Position numbers and translations under genes: made by a program
DNA from: Acipenser ruthenus
Lineage: Eukaryota > Chordata > Actinopteri > Acipenseriformes > Acipenseridae
Length of the DNA: 64,000 nucleotides
Reading direction: 5' to 3'
NCBI RefSeq assembly: GCF_902713425.1
Contig: NC_081246.1
Location: 685,501-749,500 of the forward strand
Shown here: piece after piece, positions 12,509 to 27,449 of the stretch
Layout: every line of letters starts with the position of its first letter
Position numbering within the stretch: the first letter of the stretch is position 1
The notes under the pieces: generated by a model
What the model saw: the letters and a program-made list of their open reading frames with translations, nothing else
Database searches by the model: none
What the model was told of the DNA's origin: nothing

Positions 12509-12771
12509 GTGTGGAGTAGTGGTTATGGCTCTGGACTCTTGACCTGGGGTTGTGGGTTCAATCCCAGGTGGGGGACACTGCTGCTGTACCCTTGAGCAAG
12601 GTACTTTACCTAGATTGCTCCAGTAAAAACCCAAATGTGTAAATGGGTAATTGTATATAAAAATAATGTGTAAAAAATAATGTAATTTTATGGAAAAATA
12701 AAGTGATATCTTGTAACAATTGTAAGTCGCCCTGTATAAGGGCGTCTGCTAAGAAATAAATAATACAATAA
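12509..12771 (+). mobile_element. SINE family B
   Basis: Same insertion as 5624, with a short internal duplication around 'aaaataatgtg'. Confidence 0.85.
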
Positions 12772-13583
12772 TAATGTTAAAAACAATAGATAAATCTAGC
12801 ACCACGAGCAAGGAACGCATCTTTGAGCATGCAGGATTTCTCAGCAGGTAATATTCATGTTTTTATCTATGCCAGAAACAAACATTCTTAACATTGGCTC
12901 AATACAAATAAAATATTTCAGAAGGGGCAGACAGCAGCTAAAGCAAACAGATGAGGTTTATCAACATGTTCAGCACAGACGCATTCCTCTAACAGGAATC
13001 AAGTCTTCTGGAAACCCAAGGTGAAAGAATGGTAAATAAAAAATGATAGTAAGGTTTTAAAAACGTAATCTGGACATGTGTGATCGTTCAAATTACAACA
13101 TTTATATTATGAAAATTCCAGAAACCTGTCAGACCCTGTCAATACTTGGTGGGCAAACTGGCTGCACATGTTCCAAAATCCAGAACAAGTGAAGTATATA
13201 AAATAAGTTTACATTAGGGGGGTGCTGTAATTCTTTCTGTATCCCTTTGCCAACTTCCCATCTTTTAAGAAAAATGATTAATAGAAAATGAATGTCGCTG
13301 CCCAGCCTGTTGTTAAACAATATAGCATCTCTAAGAAAAGTAAGTCTTTAAATGTGTTATTTGATGTTTGTTTAGGTACGATTCTGCAAGGTCTGGTAAA
13401 GTGTCCAACTAAACCAGACTGGTGGATGTAAGCAGAAAATAGCCCATCGATTTCAATAGTTTAATCTCAAAAAATGCTGTTAAACTCAGAGACTTTCACT
13501 TTAACTAAGTAAGATAAAAAGAAATAAATAAATAAAGAAAACAAACATTCCAATCCGTTAATAAATCAAACCAAATAGAAAAG

Positions 13584-13585
<2 letters not shown>

Positions 13586-13614
<29 letters not shown>

Positions 13615-13615
13615 T

Positions 13616-13686
<71 letters not shown>

Positions 13687-13687
13687 A

Positions 13688-13770
<83 letters not shown>
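13586..13770. repeat. (CA)n microsatellite, expanded
   Basis: About 185 bp at the position equivalent to 6668-6733, with a few GACA/TGAC interruptions. Confidence 0.9.
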
Positions 13771-13775
<5 letters not shown>

Positions 13776-13914
13776 GCATTTGCACTGCAAAGCTCACTGA
13801 GCAAACGCAACACGAAACAACTGGCGCCATTTGGGATCCCCATTAAAAACATTGCATAGGAAAACATAACGCAGTAGGAAGCACGTGGTGATCTCTGGGA
13901 TCCAGTTTCAGGTC

Positions 13915-14100
13915 TTCTCCTCGCGATCCCGCCCCTCCTTGGACAGGGAGATCAGCCAATCAGTCTCGCAACATGGATTAGAGCGATTCTGCGGCCAATA
14001 GTACGCGACGGTTCCAATCAGGCACGCCTACTACTAGTGACGCGTTCATTCTGTTGCAGGAAATTGAAACGTTGTTTTGTTTTGTGAGGTTGAGAGAGAG
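13915..14100 (+). promoter_or_regulatory. Promoter of zinc-finger copy 3, three CCAAT boxes
   Basis: Nearly identical to 6880-7060, with the same three CCAAT boxes and GTGACGCG. Confidence 0.6.
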
Positions 14101-14493
14101 AGAGAGGAGAGCAGCAGCTGTTGGTTTTACAGTATTTTATTACCTGCTGTTTAAAGTATTAGGTTGGGTGAAATGTTTCTTAGTGATTTATATTATATTT
14201 GTTCGTTTATTACCTGCATTGAGTTGTGAAACAAAGAGTTCCCTTTCTGTTTTATTTCTATAACTCAGACACAGTGGATCGTGTCAGCTGAACACAAACG
14301 CGCTTGAAGTTCAAGCTGTACATGATGCTGAAAGACCAAAGTTACTCCTTGCAAAGTAAGACGAGTCTATTTGTTTTCTTTCTTCTGGCAGAAGATGTGC
14401 TGATTTTATATGAATGTTAATTCTCCATTTAAAAAAAAATAGAAAGTCAAAGAGGATTCTGCTACTCGAGTCTCAAGCTAACAGTCAGTGAAG

Positions 14494-17514
<3,021 letters not shown>

Positions 17515-17520
17515 ATGTCT

Positions 17521-18270
17521 GAAGAGTTTAAGTCACTTATCAAACCTTAAGACACCATAAAATGCACAATAGAGTGAAGCCCTATAACTGCAAATTGAGT
17601 CAGTTTCTGGGTCTTGAAGGACACAAGAGAATCCACAGGATTTCAGCCACCTGAGGACACCTAAACACCAGGAGTAAAAGTGGATAAAATATAGAAATAT
17701 TCAATGCAAACAAAAGAATAAACTTGCTTGATAAATAGTGTTACTCCTAATCACTTCAGATAAAAAACTTACACTCACGGATGGGACATGAGAACTACTC
17801 CATCCTGTTTGGACCATTCATCATCTTGAATCATTCTGATTTTGTTACGTCACATTAGTAATCTATGAAATAGATTGTAATTGCATCTGCAAGAGTCCAC
17901 TTTTCTCTCAGTTTGAACATTAGGATTATTATATATAACTCCCCACTCACTAGTGACCAAGTATCCAGCTCTTTCAAGACAATGTTAAGGTTTGGTCAAT
18001 TTGCAAACTGCACACCTCAAACATACTTTTGTTGTTGATAGGCTCTGACTGTAATATAATGCCTCTCAATATACAGTTTCACAATGGAAATGGAAAAACT
18101 GATTTTTATCAGTAACCTGAGAATGAATGCCAAAGATGCATACCTTGAAAATGTCCCCTCTTTGAATTGTAGGTGTTTTATTTCAGATTACATCTAGGGG
18201 ACACACAGGGACACTGTCTTAAATTGTAGTGTACAACTCGCTGGACAAATCATCCCCATATTCTGCTTTA
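17521..18270 (+). repeat. 3' flank arm shared with inverted copy 4 (left arm)
   Basis: Matches the complement of 34530-35258 to an abrupt end at 'atattctgcttta' (18270). Includes degenerate finger sequence after the copy 3 stop. Confidence 0.7.
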
Positions 18271-19283
18271 GGACAATTCCATGATAAAGTGACTATGGCC
18301 ATGAAAAAAAAAACTTGCATATATCAAATATATTTTCCTCTATTTTTACTAAAGGGTGTGTATTTATCCATGCTGTATTATTTCAATGTGTGTCTTTACT
18401 TTAGAGCCATTTGAAGTTCCTGTTAAAAAGCTATATTTTCAAAAGTCCAACTTCCATACATTGTCGGTGTCAATGCTTGGATAAATGTTTTAGTTGCACG
18501 TTTGTAAATATGTCACATTTTGAGTATGTAATACCAAGTTATAATATTACATTTTCTTGGGATAAAGGAAACGATTTTACAGTGATACAAAATGGTATTT
18601 CTATAACCAAATATCACATCCGTAACATTTTCTTTGGTAAAGTTTTTAAAAACACTACATTATATTTTTTCAAACTTTCTCTGCAAAGCTAACTTTTTAA
18701 AATGCATGTTATGGAATACAAATGTTGACCCTTTCTTAATAGTAAGTGCCCAGATTAGCTTTATGGATGTGACAGTGGTAAGCTTGATGAGTAGTCATGT
18801 ATTTAATCATGCACAAGCAACATATGAATTGTAATCATTAAAGGGCATCATAGCACATAGCCATGAGGCCAAGTAACAGATCACAATACCACAACATCAT
18901 GCCAGTCATTTTAATAGGGTTTAAAGTGTTTTCTTTCAGCTGTTGACCTTTCTCTGTTCATGTTATGGCTCCTCCTTAAGTAAAATGTCTAGCACCGTGC
19001 CGTGCCGCTAGTTCAAGTGACAAAGTTAGTGAGAATGTGCTAAAAACACGTGTACAATACACCTTTAAACTGAAGTGACATCAGGGTGTTAGTTCTGCCA
19101 CTTCATTCAGTACACTTAGATCTGACTTTTCATTTTGCGTCGCGTTATTATAACAATTCAGGATGCACTTTGGGATGTTTTTTTTTTGTTGTACCAGTAC
19201 AAGTTTTTATTGAATAATTCCATTTTGAATCACGTTTAAAAAATCATCATTGTATTAGTATTTTGTGATATATATATATTTAT
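18271..19283. other. No gene recognised
   Basis: AT-rich single-copy-looking sequence between the inverted-duplication arm and a LINE fragment. Short open frames show no family features. Confidence 0.5.
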
Positions 19284-19542
19284 AAGAACATAAGAAAGTT
19301 TACAAACGAGAGGAGGCCATTCGGCCCATCTTGCTTGTTTGGTTGTTAGTAGCTTATTGATCCCAGAATCTCATCAAGCAGCTTCTTGAAGGATCCCAGG
19401 GTGTCAGCTTCAACAACATTGCTGGGGAGTTGGTTCCAGACCCTCACAATTCTCTGTGTAAAAAAGTGACTCATATTTTCTGTACTGAATGCCTCTTTAT
19501 CTAATCTCCATTTGTGACCCCTGGTCCTCGTTTTTCAGGTCG
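19284..19542 (-). mobile_element. CR1-like LINE 3' fragment
   Basis: Matches the 3' end of the LINE at 40571 (from AAGAACATAAGAAAG through the RGHKWRLDKG region). It stops abruptly at a junction with a 5'-truncated SINE at about 19543. Confidence 0.8.
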
Positions 19543-19729
19543 AAATCCCACCTCAGCCACTGACTCATTGTGTGACCCTGAGCAAATCACTTTACCTCCT
19601 TGTGCTCCGTCTTTAGGGTGAGACGTTGTTGTATGTGACTCTGCAGCTGATGCATAGTTCACACACCCTAGTCTCTGTAAGTCGCCTTGGATAAAGGCGT
19701 CTGCTAAATAAACAAATAATAATAATAAT
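19543..19729 (+). mobile_element. SINE family A, 5' truncated
   Basis: Starts within box B ('aaatcccacctcagccactg'), has the full body and tail, and ends in (AAT)n. Joined directly to a LINE fragment. Confidence 0.8.
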
Positions 19730-19787
19730 ATCACCTAGCTTAAAAAACTAAATGCTGAACAGTAACTTGTAAACATAAAAGAGATGG

Positions 19788-20150
19788 TGTGACGGGGTAC
19801 ACCCCACCCATCCAGATAAAATCGTGAGAATGCGTGGTCAACAGCGAGTGCTTATTGATAAACTGGCTGTTGACCATGCACATGATAAAACCCGTGCTGA
19901 ATGTGGTTGAGGGGTAAAGTAGGTAATTGATACCCAGTCTACCCCTCTGCCTCAATATAAAAGACCTGCAGCTTTGGCTGAACGGGGTGGGTTCTCCAGA
20001 GGAGGAAAGAAACAAGTAAGAAAGTAAGCAATTTGGTTTAGTGTTCACTTTGTTTTGTCTGTTAAATATTTTATTTAATAAAGAAACAAGCTTGTTTACG
20101 CCTCACCCCATAGTAATTGCCTGTTGTGTATTCCATTCATTTCCTGGCCT
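19788..20150 (+). mobile_element. LTR-like segment, possibly solo
   Basis: Starts TGTGACGGGGTACACC, has TATA-like CAATATAAAAGACC at about 19951 and AATAAA at about 20079. GATGG lies immediately before (19783-19787) and again at 20151-20155. The 3' end lacks the usual CA, so the boundary is uncertain. Confidence 0.4.
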
Positions 20151-20155
20151 GATGG

Positions 20156-20605
20156 CACCACAAAGCCAACTAGCCACAGATGACCATCTCTGGACTCAGA
20201 AGTGTCAAGAGACGGTACATTCAACAAGGTCTGTTTCTGTATTAACTAGACAGCACAGACAGGTAAACTATGGAAGAAAGTAACAGCCAGTCTCCAATGA
20301 ATCATGTTGTAGAAAAAAATGAAGCATGATTGTGGGATACTGCAGCTTTAAAGACTACAAAAAGTAAACCATCAATTTGTATATAAAAATGAAGTTATAC
20401 CAAGATGTAACAACATGTGTTTCAATATATAACAACATATGTGTTCCAGTACCTGACTTAAGTGCTGCATTGATTTCCTCACAAGTTAGTCTGTAATTTG
20501 ATTGTCGAATTGCAGGGTTCAACTGTAATGTTTGAAATAAGGGTTATGAAGGTTTACAATAACAAATCACTGGTCTGGCTAAAACTGCTCTTATCAAGAA
20601 TGTAT
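20156..20605. other. No gene recognised
   Basis: Between the LTR-like segment and the minisatellite; nothing recognised. Confidence 0.5.
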
Positions 20606-20884
20606 ACATGGCAGAGTGGACAGGACAGAGATTGTGTACGTGGCTGAGTGGACAGGACAGAGATTGTGTACGTGGCTGAGTGGACAGGACAGAGATTGTG
20701 TACGTGGCTGAGTGGACAGAACAGAGATTGTGTACGTGGCTGAGTGGACAGAACAGAGATTGTGTACGTGGCTGAGTGGACAGGACAGAGATTGTGTACG
20801 TGGCTGAGTGGACAGGACAGAGATTGTGTACGTGGCTGAGTGGACAGGACAGAGATTGTGTATGTGGCTGAGTGGACAGGACAA
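20606..20884. repeat. 32-bp minisatellite, about 8.7 copies
   Basis: The unit starts GTGGCTGAGTGGACAGGACA. Starts are spaced exactly 32 bp (20640, 20672, 20704 and so on). Two units have GAACA for GGACA, and the end units are slightly diverged. Open frames through it on the minus strand are by-products of a unit without stops. Confidence 0.9.
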
Positions 20885-21289
20885 AGGTGGAAGTACAGAG
20901 ACTCTTGGCATGATACCTGTGATATGATAATGGGGTGATAGTGACGGAACATAGCAACTGTTTTGTAACCAATTAGCTTTCTACACAAGGGAAATAATAC
21001 CTCCAGTTCAGGTCAATATTGCGCACCTGTCTTCTAACTGTATTTAAACTAGATGACCATTGTGCCATGCGTAGAGGTATAATTGCACTAACCATGTATT
21101 TCTGTATTACTAATAATCTTTGAATGCTAATCTTTTACAATGCAAGTACAATAAATAAGGTTGAATTTAATTTAGTCACTGTTGTCAAGTATCATCAATA
21201 ACATGGCTTAGGATAAATCGTGAGATGATTATAGTTGCTTCCACAATCCTTACAGAATCTTCTGCAGTTCTGATATGATCAAGTAAAGC
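20885..21289. other. No gene recognised
   Basis: AT-rich; includes 'acaataaataagg'. The DIRS-like element may begin near its right end. Confidence 0.45.
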
Positions 21290-22633
21290 TTTACACCCAA
21301 ATCCCTCTCTTGGCTTTGGAGGATACTACAAGGGAACAAGGTTTTCTGCTCCATAGCCCAAAGAATTCAGCACCATTCCTATACCCGATCAGTCCTCGTC
21401 ATTGTATGAAATGTGTCCATTTGCTGTAGCCGCATTCCTTTTTGGGGGTCTTCCTGGGCCCAAAAATCCATTCTTCTCCACTCAGATAATTCAGATACAG
21501 TCGTTCATCCCCCCACCATATAATTCAGAAGGATTACCTGGTTATGTTACTCATCAGTTCATTCTCAGAGCTCAACACATTCTCGGCCACCTGAATGTAA
21601 TTGCTCATTATCTTTCTCGTTTCCAAATGCAGAGATTCAGAGATGTGGCTCCTGAAGCCGACCTACTGCCAACTCAGGTTCCTCCCTTTTCAGACCTGAC
21701 ATTCATGTGAGCCACCCGCTGCATTCCCTGATTCTGCAGGCTCAAGAAACAACTCTTCTCAGCATCGCTCCCCGCTCACTGCAAATGTACTGGTCATCCT
21801 GGAATTGCTTTGAAAATGTTCACATTGCAATCAACATTCCCATCATTTTCAATGCCTGTAGTATCATCCTATATTATGTCCCTTTAAGAATAGAGCAATA
21901 AGAGTTTCCTCCAGCAAAATTTCAATTTCCGGCATCCAGTTTTTCCACAATCTCATTTTCGGCGCCCCCAGCTCTACACTCGGCAACTCACAAATGTCAC
22001 TAATTCTGAAAGGGCTTCAACGATCAGAATCTCCGTCTCCCCGTTTGCCTACCTATCACCATCAACATACTCTCCCAGTGCATCTCATTCATTCGCTCCG
22101 GCTACTCCTCCCAGTTTTTAGATAAAACCTTAGAACCCCCTTTTTCTCTTAGCCTTTTTGAGTCTACCTCGCACTCAAATAAATTCAACCCCCAGATTCA
22201 CCCCTGTATCTCCGACCTAGCAATCACCTCATCTGATACCTTTTCCTTCCTGCTCAAAAGAAGTAAAACTGACCAGGAGGATTGGGGAACACTTTTCTAT
22301 TTGTTTTTAAATTAAACTCCCATGTTGGCCCATATGACCCCTTTCTCTCTTATCCATCTCCATCTTTCTCAGGGCACATCACCCTCAGACCCACTGTTTT
22401 ATTAACGAAATCGTCACCCGACATTGGTTCTTCTTTCACCTTCACCAGATTCTTTCCAGGTCTGGATTCGCAGCTGAGCAGTTCTCCGGTCACTCCTTCA
22501 GAATCGTAGCAGCTTCTCGCCACGGAGATCCAGACTCAAACAGTTCGGTTGTTGGTCCTCCAGTGCTTACCAAGATTACATTAAAACAAATATTACAGAT
22601 CCTAAAAATGCTTTTACAAAAATGTGCTCTTAA

Positions 22634-22862
22634 CCCTTTGCGGTCTATTGTCGGACTGGGTCCGACATTGCAATTATTCCTCTCAGGTCCTTTGTCGGAC
22701 TGGGTCCGACATCATTATAGCAACGCAAAAAACAGGTTTCTAAACCTGTTTGACTATGGAAAAAAAATACTTTTAAACAGCGCGTCTAAAATTAACTGCG
22801 CGTGTGAAAATTAATTAGACCTGACGTGCCTGACGCGCAATTAATAAATGGACCGCAAAGGA
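22634..22862. mobile_element. piggyBac-type MITE flanked by TTAA
   Basis: A 229-bp element between TTAA at 22630-22633 and 22863-22866. Its ends are inverted repeats: CCCTTTGCGGTCTAT on the left and the complement of TCCTTTGCGGTCCAT on the right. It has no coding capacity. Two copies of the palindrome TGTCGGACTGGGTCCGACA lie near the left end. It sits inside the DIRS-like element. Confidence 0.8.
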
Positions 22863-23040
22863 TTAAGCGTTAGTAGCCTGCCTGGAGGAAGGGCAATCGA
22901 ATCAGCCATGGATTCCCAGAGGTTTATTTCCCAAAAATGGATTTTGTTTTCCTCTCCTGTGAGCTGATGATCATTTGTTAAAGGTTGGCTAAACCGTCAA
23001 GTGGACTATATTCAAAACTAATCGCGGCACTGACACCGGC

Positions 23041-23226
23041 TTGTTCTTTTTGGGGGTCTCCGCCTCGTCCAGTCAGCCAGGCAGCGAGCCCTCAAACCAA
23101 GTTAGGTTTGATGCCAAATTAATGTGTATATACAACATACTTCTCTGTAAAATCGCATACTCCGCATTCTCCACAATAAATATTTGTACTAAAACATTTT
23201 GTGATTGGTGTTTGTCCCGAACTACT
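23041..23226 (+). repeat. Direct repeat of DIRS-like element, first copy
   Basis: Shares 'caggcagcgagccctcaaac' and about 185 bp in all with 23962-24142, with an AATAAA-like motif and the end 'gtcccgaactactgaa'. Confidence 0.75.
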
Positions 23227-23240
23227 GAAATGAAGTTCTT

Positions 23241-23753
23241 TTTTTTTCGTTTTTTTTTGTTGTTTGTTTTTAAATTTAGTCGTCGGCAATTTTTTTACCC
23301 CGGTTTTCTCCCCAATTTAGCATGCCCAATTATTATCTGTATCCTCGGCTCACCGCTCGCAACCCCCCCGCCAACTCGGGAAACGGCGGCTGGAACACGC
23401 GTCCTCCGAAACGTGCTCCTGCCAAGCCGTCATTTTTCGCACTGCAGATCCACAGCAATGCCACCAGACCTATAGTGCCGGAGGACAACACAGATCTGGC
23501 GGCTCCACTGCAGAGCCACAGGCGCCCTATTGGCCACAGGGGTCGCTGATGCGCGGTGAGCCGTGGATTCCCCTGCCGACCTAAGCCCCCCCTACCCGGG
23601 CAGCGCTCAGCCAATTGTGCGCCGCCCCCTAGGAACTCCCGGTCACGGTCGGCTGTGACATAGCCTGGATTCAAACCTGCGATCTCCAGGCTATAGGGCA
23701 CATCCTGCACTCCGCGCGGAGCGCCTTTACTGGATGCGCCACTCGGGAGCCCC
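23241..23753 (-). mobile_element. Long tRNA-headed SINE (family C) with 16-bp target duplication
   Basis: On the minus strand it starts with a tRNA-like head (CTCCCGAGTGGCGCATCC, box B GGTTTGAATCC), has a GC-rich ~400-bp body and ends in an A-rich tail. CTGAAATGAAGTTCTT occurs on both sides (23225-23240 and 23754-23769), a clear target-site duplication. It is nested in the DIRS-like element. Confidence 0.85.
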
Positions 23754-23961
23754 CTGAAATGAAGTTCTTAACTAAAGTTCGGGAGGAGGTCAGACGCCAA
23801 TCTCCGCATCACCAAATTGAATAATTCAATTTACACATTAGCTAATTAAGATTGTTAGCACTATAAATACCCTCTTCACTTACCTCTCAGTTACATTTCA
23901 ATTTCATCGTTACCCACCACCTCCCCATCTCCACCTTTCTTAAAAACAATTTCTAGGTTTT

Positions 23962-24142
23962 GTCAATGGGGGTCTCTGCCTCCAGTAGGCCAGGCAGCGA
24001 GCCCTCAAACCAAGTTAGGTTTGATACCAAATGAATGTGTATATACAGCATACTTATCTGTAAAATCGCATACTCCACATTCTCCAAAATAAATATTTGT
24101 ACAAAAACCTTTTGTGATTGGTGTTTGTCCCGAACTACTGAA
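23962..24142 (+). repeat. Direct repeat of DIRS-like element, second copy
   Basis: Preceded by a unique segment (23770-23960) with a TATA-like CTATAAATACCC. The arrangement fits the split direct repeats known in some DIRS-order elements. Confidence 0.7.
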
Positions 24143-24262
24143 TAATAATAAACATTACCTCACACAATAACAATAATATCTATATCACAATATGTATCAT
24201 TTATGTTTGTTAGGCAGAGCAGATAATGAAGACATTCATTACCTTCAGATCACTACTCTTGC

Positions 24263-24265
<3 letters not shown>

Positions 24266-24302
<37 letters not shown>
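24266..24302. repeat. (AT)n microsatellite
   Basis: About 37 bp of AT, downstream of the 13-finger gene. Confidence 0.85.
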
Positions 24303-24306
<4 letters not shown>

Positions 24307-24991
24307 CAGCTCAAATCTCAGAAATGACACTGGGAGACATTGAAAAGGCAGAATTTCAGGGGAACCCGTAAATTTCTCACGCCTGATAAAAACAGAAAAT
24401 AATGAACTTGGATTAATCAGTTTTATTGAAGTTTTTATAAATCACATTGAAAACAATGTAAAACATTGTGCACAAATATATTGGGATGTACAAATCATAA
24501 TTCTATAAAACCTTTAAAATGATGATGCCCTTTCTCATTGAGATGTAATATAAAAACAGCACTTCTCTGGGCAGTGTCACGATTGGGTTTATCAGATTAT
24601 TTCCCTCAATCTTCATCAGAACACAATTAACACACAGTTTACTAATCATGCTAATGGAAATCCTTCTTACTGATTAAAACAGTTTTTTTTTATTTTCATT
24701 CCAATGCAGTTTATTATGTTAGGAAGAGTTAAACAGACATTAGTTGGAAAGACAACAGGCAAGGTTTTAAAGCTAGTTCAAAGGGACATTTTAAAAGAGA
24801 AATCAATGATATTACTACTATAAAACATATAGGAATATACTTTGTAATGTAAGAGATTCAGAACAGTGTGTTTAATATTGATGGATCTGTGTCATCTGTA
24901 GACATTCACCAGTTCTCACAGTTTTTATATTAAGCTGCAGTTTAAAAAGACTGAGTGTGGGTGTACACATACTCACATTATGCCTAAACTT

Positions 24992-26723
24992 TCACAACTT
25001 GCATTTGTGTCTTTTAAGAGAACCGGAAGCAGTAAAAGACTTCCCACAGTGTGTGCAGTGATAAGGTTTCTCCCCAGTGTGGATTCGCTGGTGATCTTTA
25101 AGATCTCCTAATCTCCTGAAACTCTTCCCACAGCCAGCACAGACATGTGGTTTCTCTCCCGTGTGAATTCGCTGGTGGTCTTTAAGATCTCCTAATCTCC
25201 TGAAACTCTTCCCACAACCAGCACAGACATACAGTTTCTCCTCTGTGTGGATTCGCTGGTGCATTTTCAAGTTGCTGGACTGAATGAAACTCTTCCCACA
25301 GTCAGCACAGACATGTCGTTTCTCTCCTGTGTGGATTCGCTGGTGTTTTTTCAAGTTGGCTGACAGACTGAAACTCTTCCCACAGTCAGCACAGACATAT
25401 GGTTTCTCTCCCGTGTGAATTCGCTGGTGGTCTTTAAGATCTCCTAATCTCCTGAAACTCTTCCCACAGTCATCACAGACATATGGTTTCTCTCCTGTGT
25501 GGATTCGCTGGTGTATTTTCAAGTTGCTTGACTGAATGAAACTCTTCCCACAGTCAGCACAGATATGTGATTTCTCTCCAGTGTGGATTCGCTGGTGCAT
25601 TTTCAAGCTTTCCATCAGCCTGAAACTCCTCCCACAGTCAGAACAGTGATGTGGCTTCTCTCCTGTGTGAATTCGCTGGTGTTGTTTCCAGTGGCCTGAC
25701 TGACTGAAACTCTTCCCACAGTCAACACAGACGTATCGTTTCTCTCCAGTGTGGTTTCGCTGGTGAAGTTTCAGGTTTTGTAACTTTCTGAAACTCTTCC
25801 CACATGCACTACAGCTAAGTGGTTGCTCTCCAATGTGAATTTGCATGTGTATTTTCAAGTTTCCTAACTGACTGAAACTCTTCCCACAGTCAGCACAGAC
25901 ATATGGTTTCTCTCCTGTGTGAATTCGCTGGTGGACTTTAAGATCAGCTAATCTCTTGAAACTCTTCCCACAGTTAGTACAGACATATGGTTTCTCTTGT
26001 GTGTGAATCCGCTTGTGGATTTTAAGATCTCCCAGTCTCCTGAATCTTTTCCCACAGTCAGCACAGACGTATTGTTTCTCTCCAGTGTGGATTCGCTGGT
26101 GACGTTTCAGGTTTTGTAACTGACTGAAAGTCTTTCCACATTCTGTACAGGACAGAGAGTCCTGCAAGCTGCTTGTTTTAATGTGGTCACCCTTCTCTTT
26201 GACATGGACAGGTTCTAGTTCAGGAAACTCCTCTTGAATGTGGACAGGCTCCATCTTTGAATCCTGCTGTACCTTCAGAACTTGCTGGTGGTGTTCCACG
26301 GTGCTGTGGTGTCTGAAATCTGCCCCGAAATCGTCATGACAGTTATATGGTGTCTTTCCAGTGCCTGTTTGCTGCTGTCCATTCGGGATTCCTGACTCCC
26401 TGAAAGTCTTCACAAATCCAGCACAGTGATGCAGAGGAGATGTTTCAAGGTTTCCTTCAGGATTTAAACTCTCCCCACACCCAGGACAGGGGAGAGAGCC
26501 CTGCAAGCTGCTTAAGGGTTTAGAATTAAGACTAACCCTTTTAAAATTGACTGATTCCAGTACAGGACTCTCCTCTTTTATTTGGACTGATTCTAGTACA
26601 GGACTCTCCTCTTTAATGTGGACTGATTCTAGTGCAGGACTCTCCTCTTTAATATGGACTGGCTCCATTATTGAATCTTCTCTTTCACAAGGATAATCCA
26701 GTATTATCTTCTGAACAAATTTC
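24992..26723 (-). CDS. C2H2 zinc-finger protein with 13 fingers, single large exon
   Basis: An intact frame of 558 codons runs from ATG 26668 to TGA 24992. The N-terminal part has three IKEES repeats at residues ~6-35 (SUMO-like psi-K-x-E motifs), a second similar segment near residue 150, and a decayed finger-like stretch around residues 60-85. Thirteen C2H2 fingers follow from about residue 176, most with HTGEKP linkers; a fourteenth at the C-terminus ends KRHKCKL, lacking the last histidine. Fingers 9, 12 and 13 share the helix RRLGDLKDH, evidence of internal finger duplication. The frame stays open upstream to a plausible acceptor (TTTTTTTAG|GAAATTTG, exon start 26723, phase 1), so a 5' exon may exist; I could not find it. 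AATAAA on this strand lies near 24425. Probable nuclear DNA-binding regulator, not a close copy of the tandem array. Confidence 0.85.
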
Positions 26724-27310
26724 CTAAAAAAAACATATAATACAACCTGTTACAATCCCTTAAATTCTATGAACGTGGCTTACCAACTCCAGACTCCATT
26801 AATTACCATTTTCACAAATGTGCTGTATTGAGTGAGATGAAGGAGATTTTCTATAACAAGGAAGGAAGGAAGGAAGGAGAGATGGACCAGAATCATGGAA
26901 ACTTCTAAACAGATAAATATTAAAATATGTAGAAAAAGCACACTGTAGATCTATTGACTTTGTCATCGCAAATATATTGCAGATGTCATGAGTATTCCTA
27001 TATTTGAACAGAAATCTAAATCAAATTAAATCTAATACATCTGGCTTTGCCTGGTGATAACGATCTATCTAACACTTTGAATATGCCAGGAGTCCATGAA
27101 ACAAAGGCTAATTAAATCTCAAAGAGATCTAAATATAGCGGACGCACGACCACACCTAGTGGAGGAAGGGGGTTTAGTCCACTAAACACGCACAGCAAAA
27201 GAAAGAAAAAACACAACCAGTTCAAATCAGCTTAAAGGACACGAGATCTGAAACAATTTCACATCCTCTTGATTTAAAACCACTACAAGTACAATATGCA
27301 AGTGTTTTTA
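26724..27310. other. Upstream of the 13-finger gene, no exon found
   Basis: Contains a short (GGAA)n tract at about 26860 and a possible intron for the 13-finger gene. No coiled-coil exon like that of the array genes. Confidence 0.45.
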
Positions 27311-27449
27311 AGAACATAAGAAAGCTTACAAACGAGAGGAGGCCCCATTCGGCCCATCTTGCTCGTTTGGTTGTTTGTAGCTTATTGATCCCAGAATCTC
27401 ATCAAGCAGCTTCTTGAAGGATCCCAGGGTGTCAGCTTCAACAACATTA
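27311..27449 (-). mobile_element. CR1-like LINE 3' fragment
   Basis: About 140 bp of the same 3' end, starting AAGAACATAAGAAAGC. It is 5' truncated near 'tcaacaacatta'. Confidence 0.8.

Larger units (their letters stand above)
21290..24145 (+). mobile_element. DIRS-like (tyrosine-recombinase) retrotransposon fossil, broken
   Basis: Parts seen: the end of a DIRS-type RNase H region (DVAPEADLLPTQVPPF, near 21635-21695), start of a tyrosine-recombinase region (near 21720-21810), a recombinase C-terminal motif region (near 22255-22600), and terminal direct repeats at 23041-23226 and 23962-24142. It is 5' truncated relative to the family, and the coding part is broken in many places. It carries nested insertions (MITE 22634-22862, SINE 23241-23753), so it is older than both. 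Family assignment is from motif recognition only. Confidence 0.6.

Noticed and set aside
13505-13867. Frames rich in Cys-Val on the minus strand
   Set aside because: Translation of the (CA)n microsatellite.
20606-20884. CRISPR-like regular repeats
   Set aside because: Units are contiguous with no unique spacers, in a vertebrate genome.
20544-20988. Three overlapping repeat-protein frames
   Set aside because: A 32-bp unit without stops opens all three frames; no start context or homologue recognised.
23041-23475. 144-codon frame across the direct repeat and SINE
   Set aside because: Spans the junction of two repeats; chance frame.
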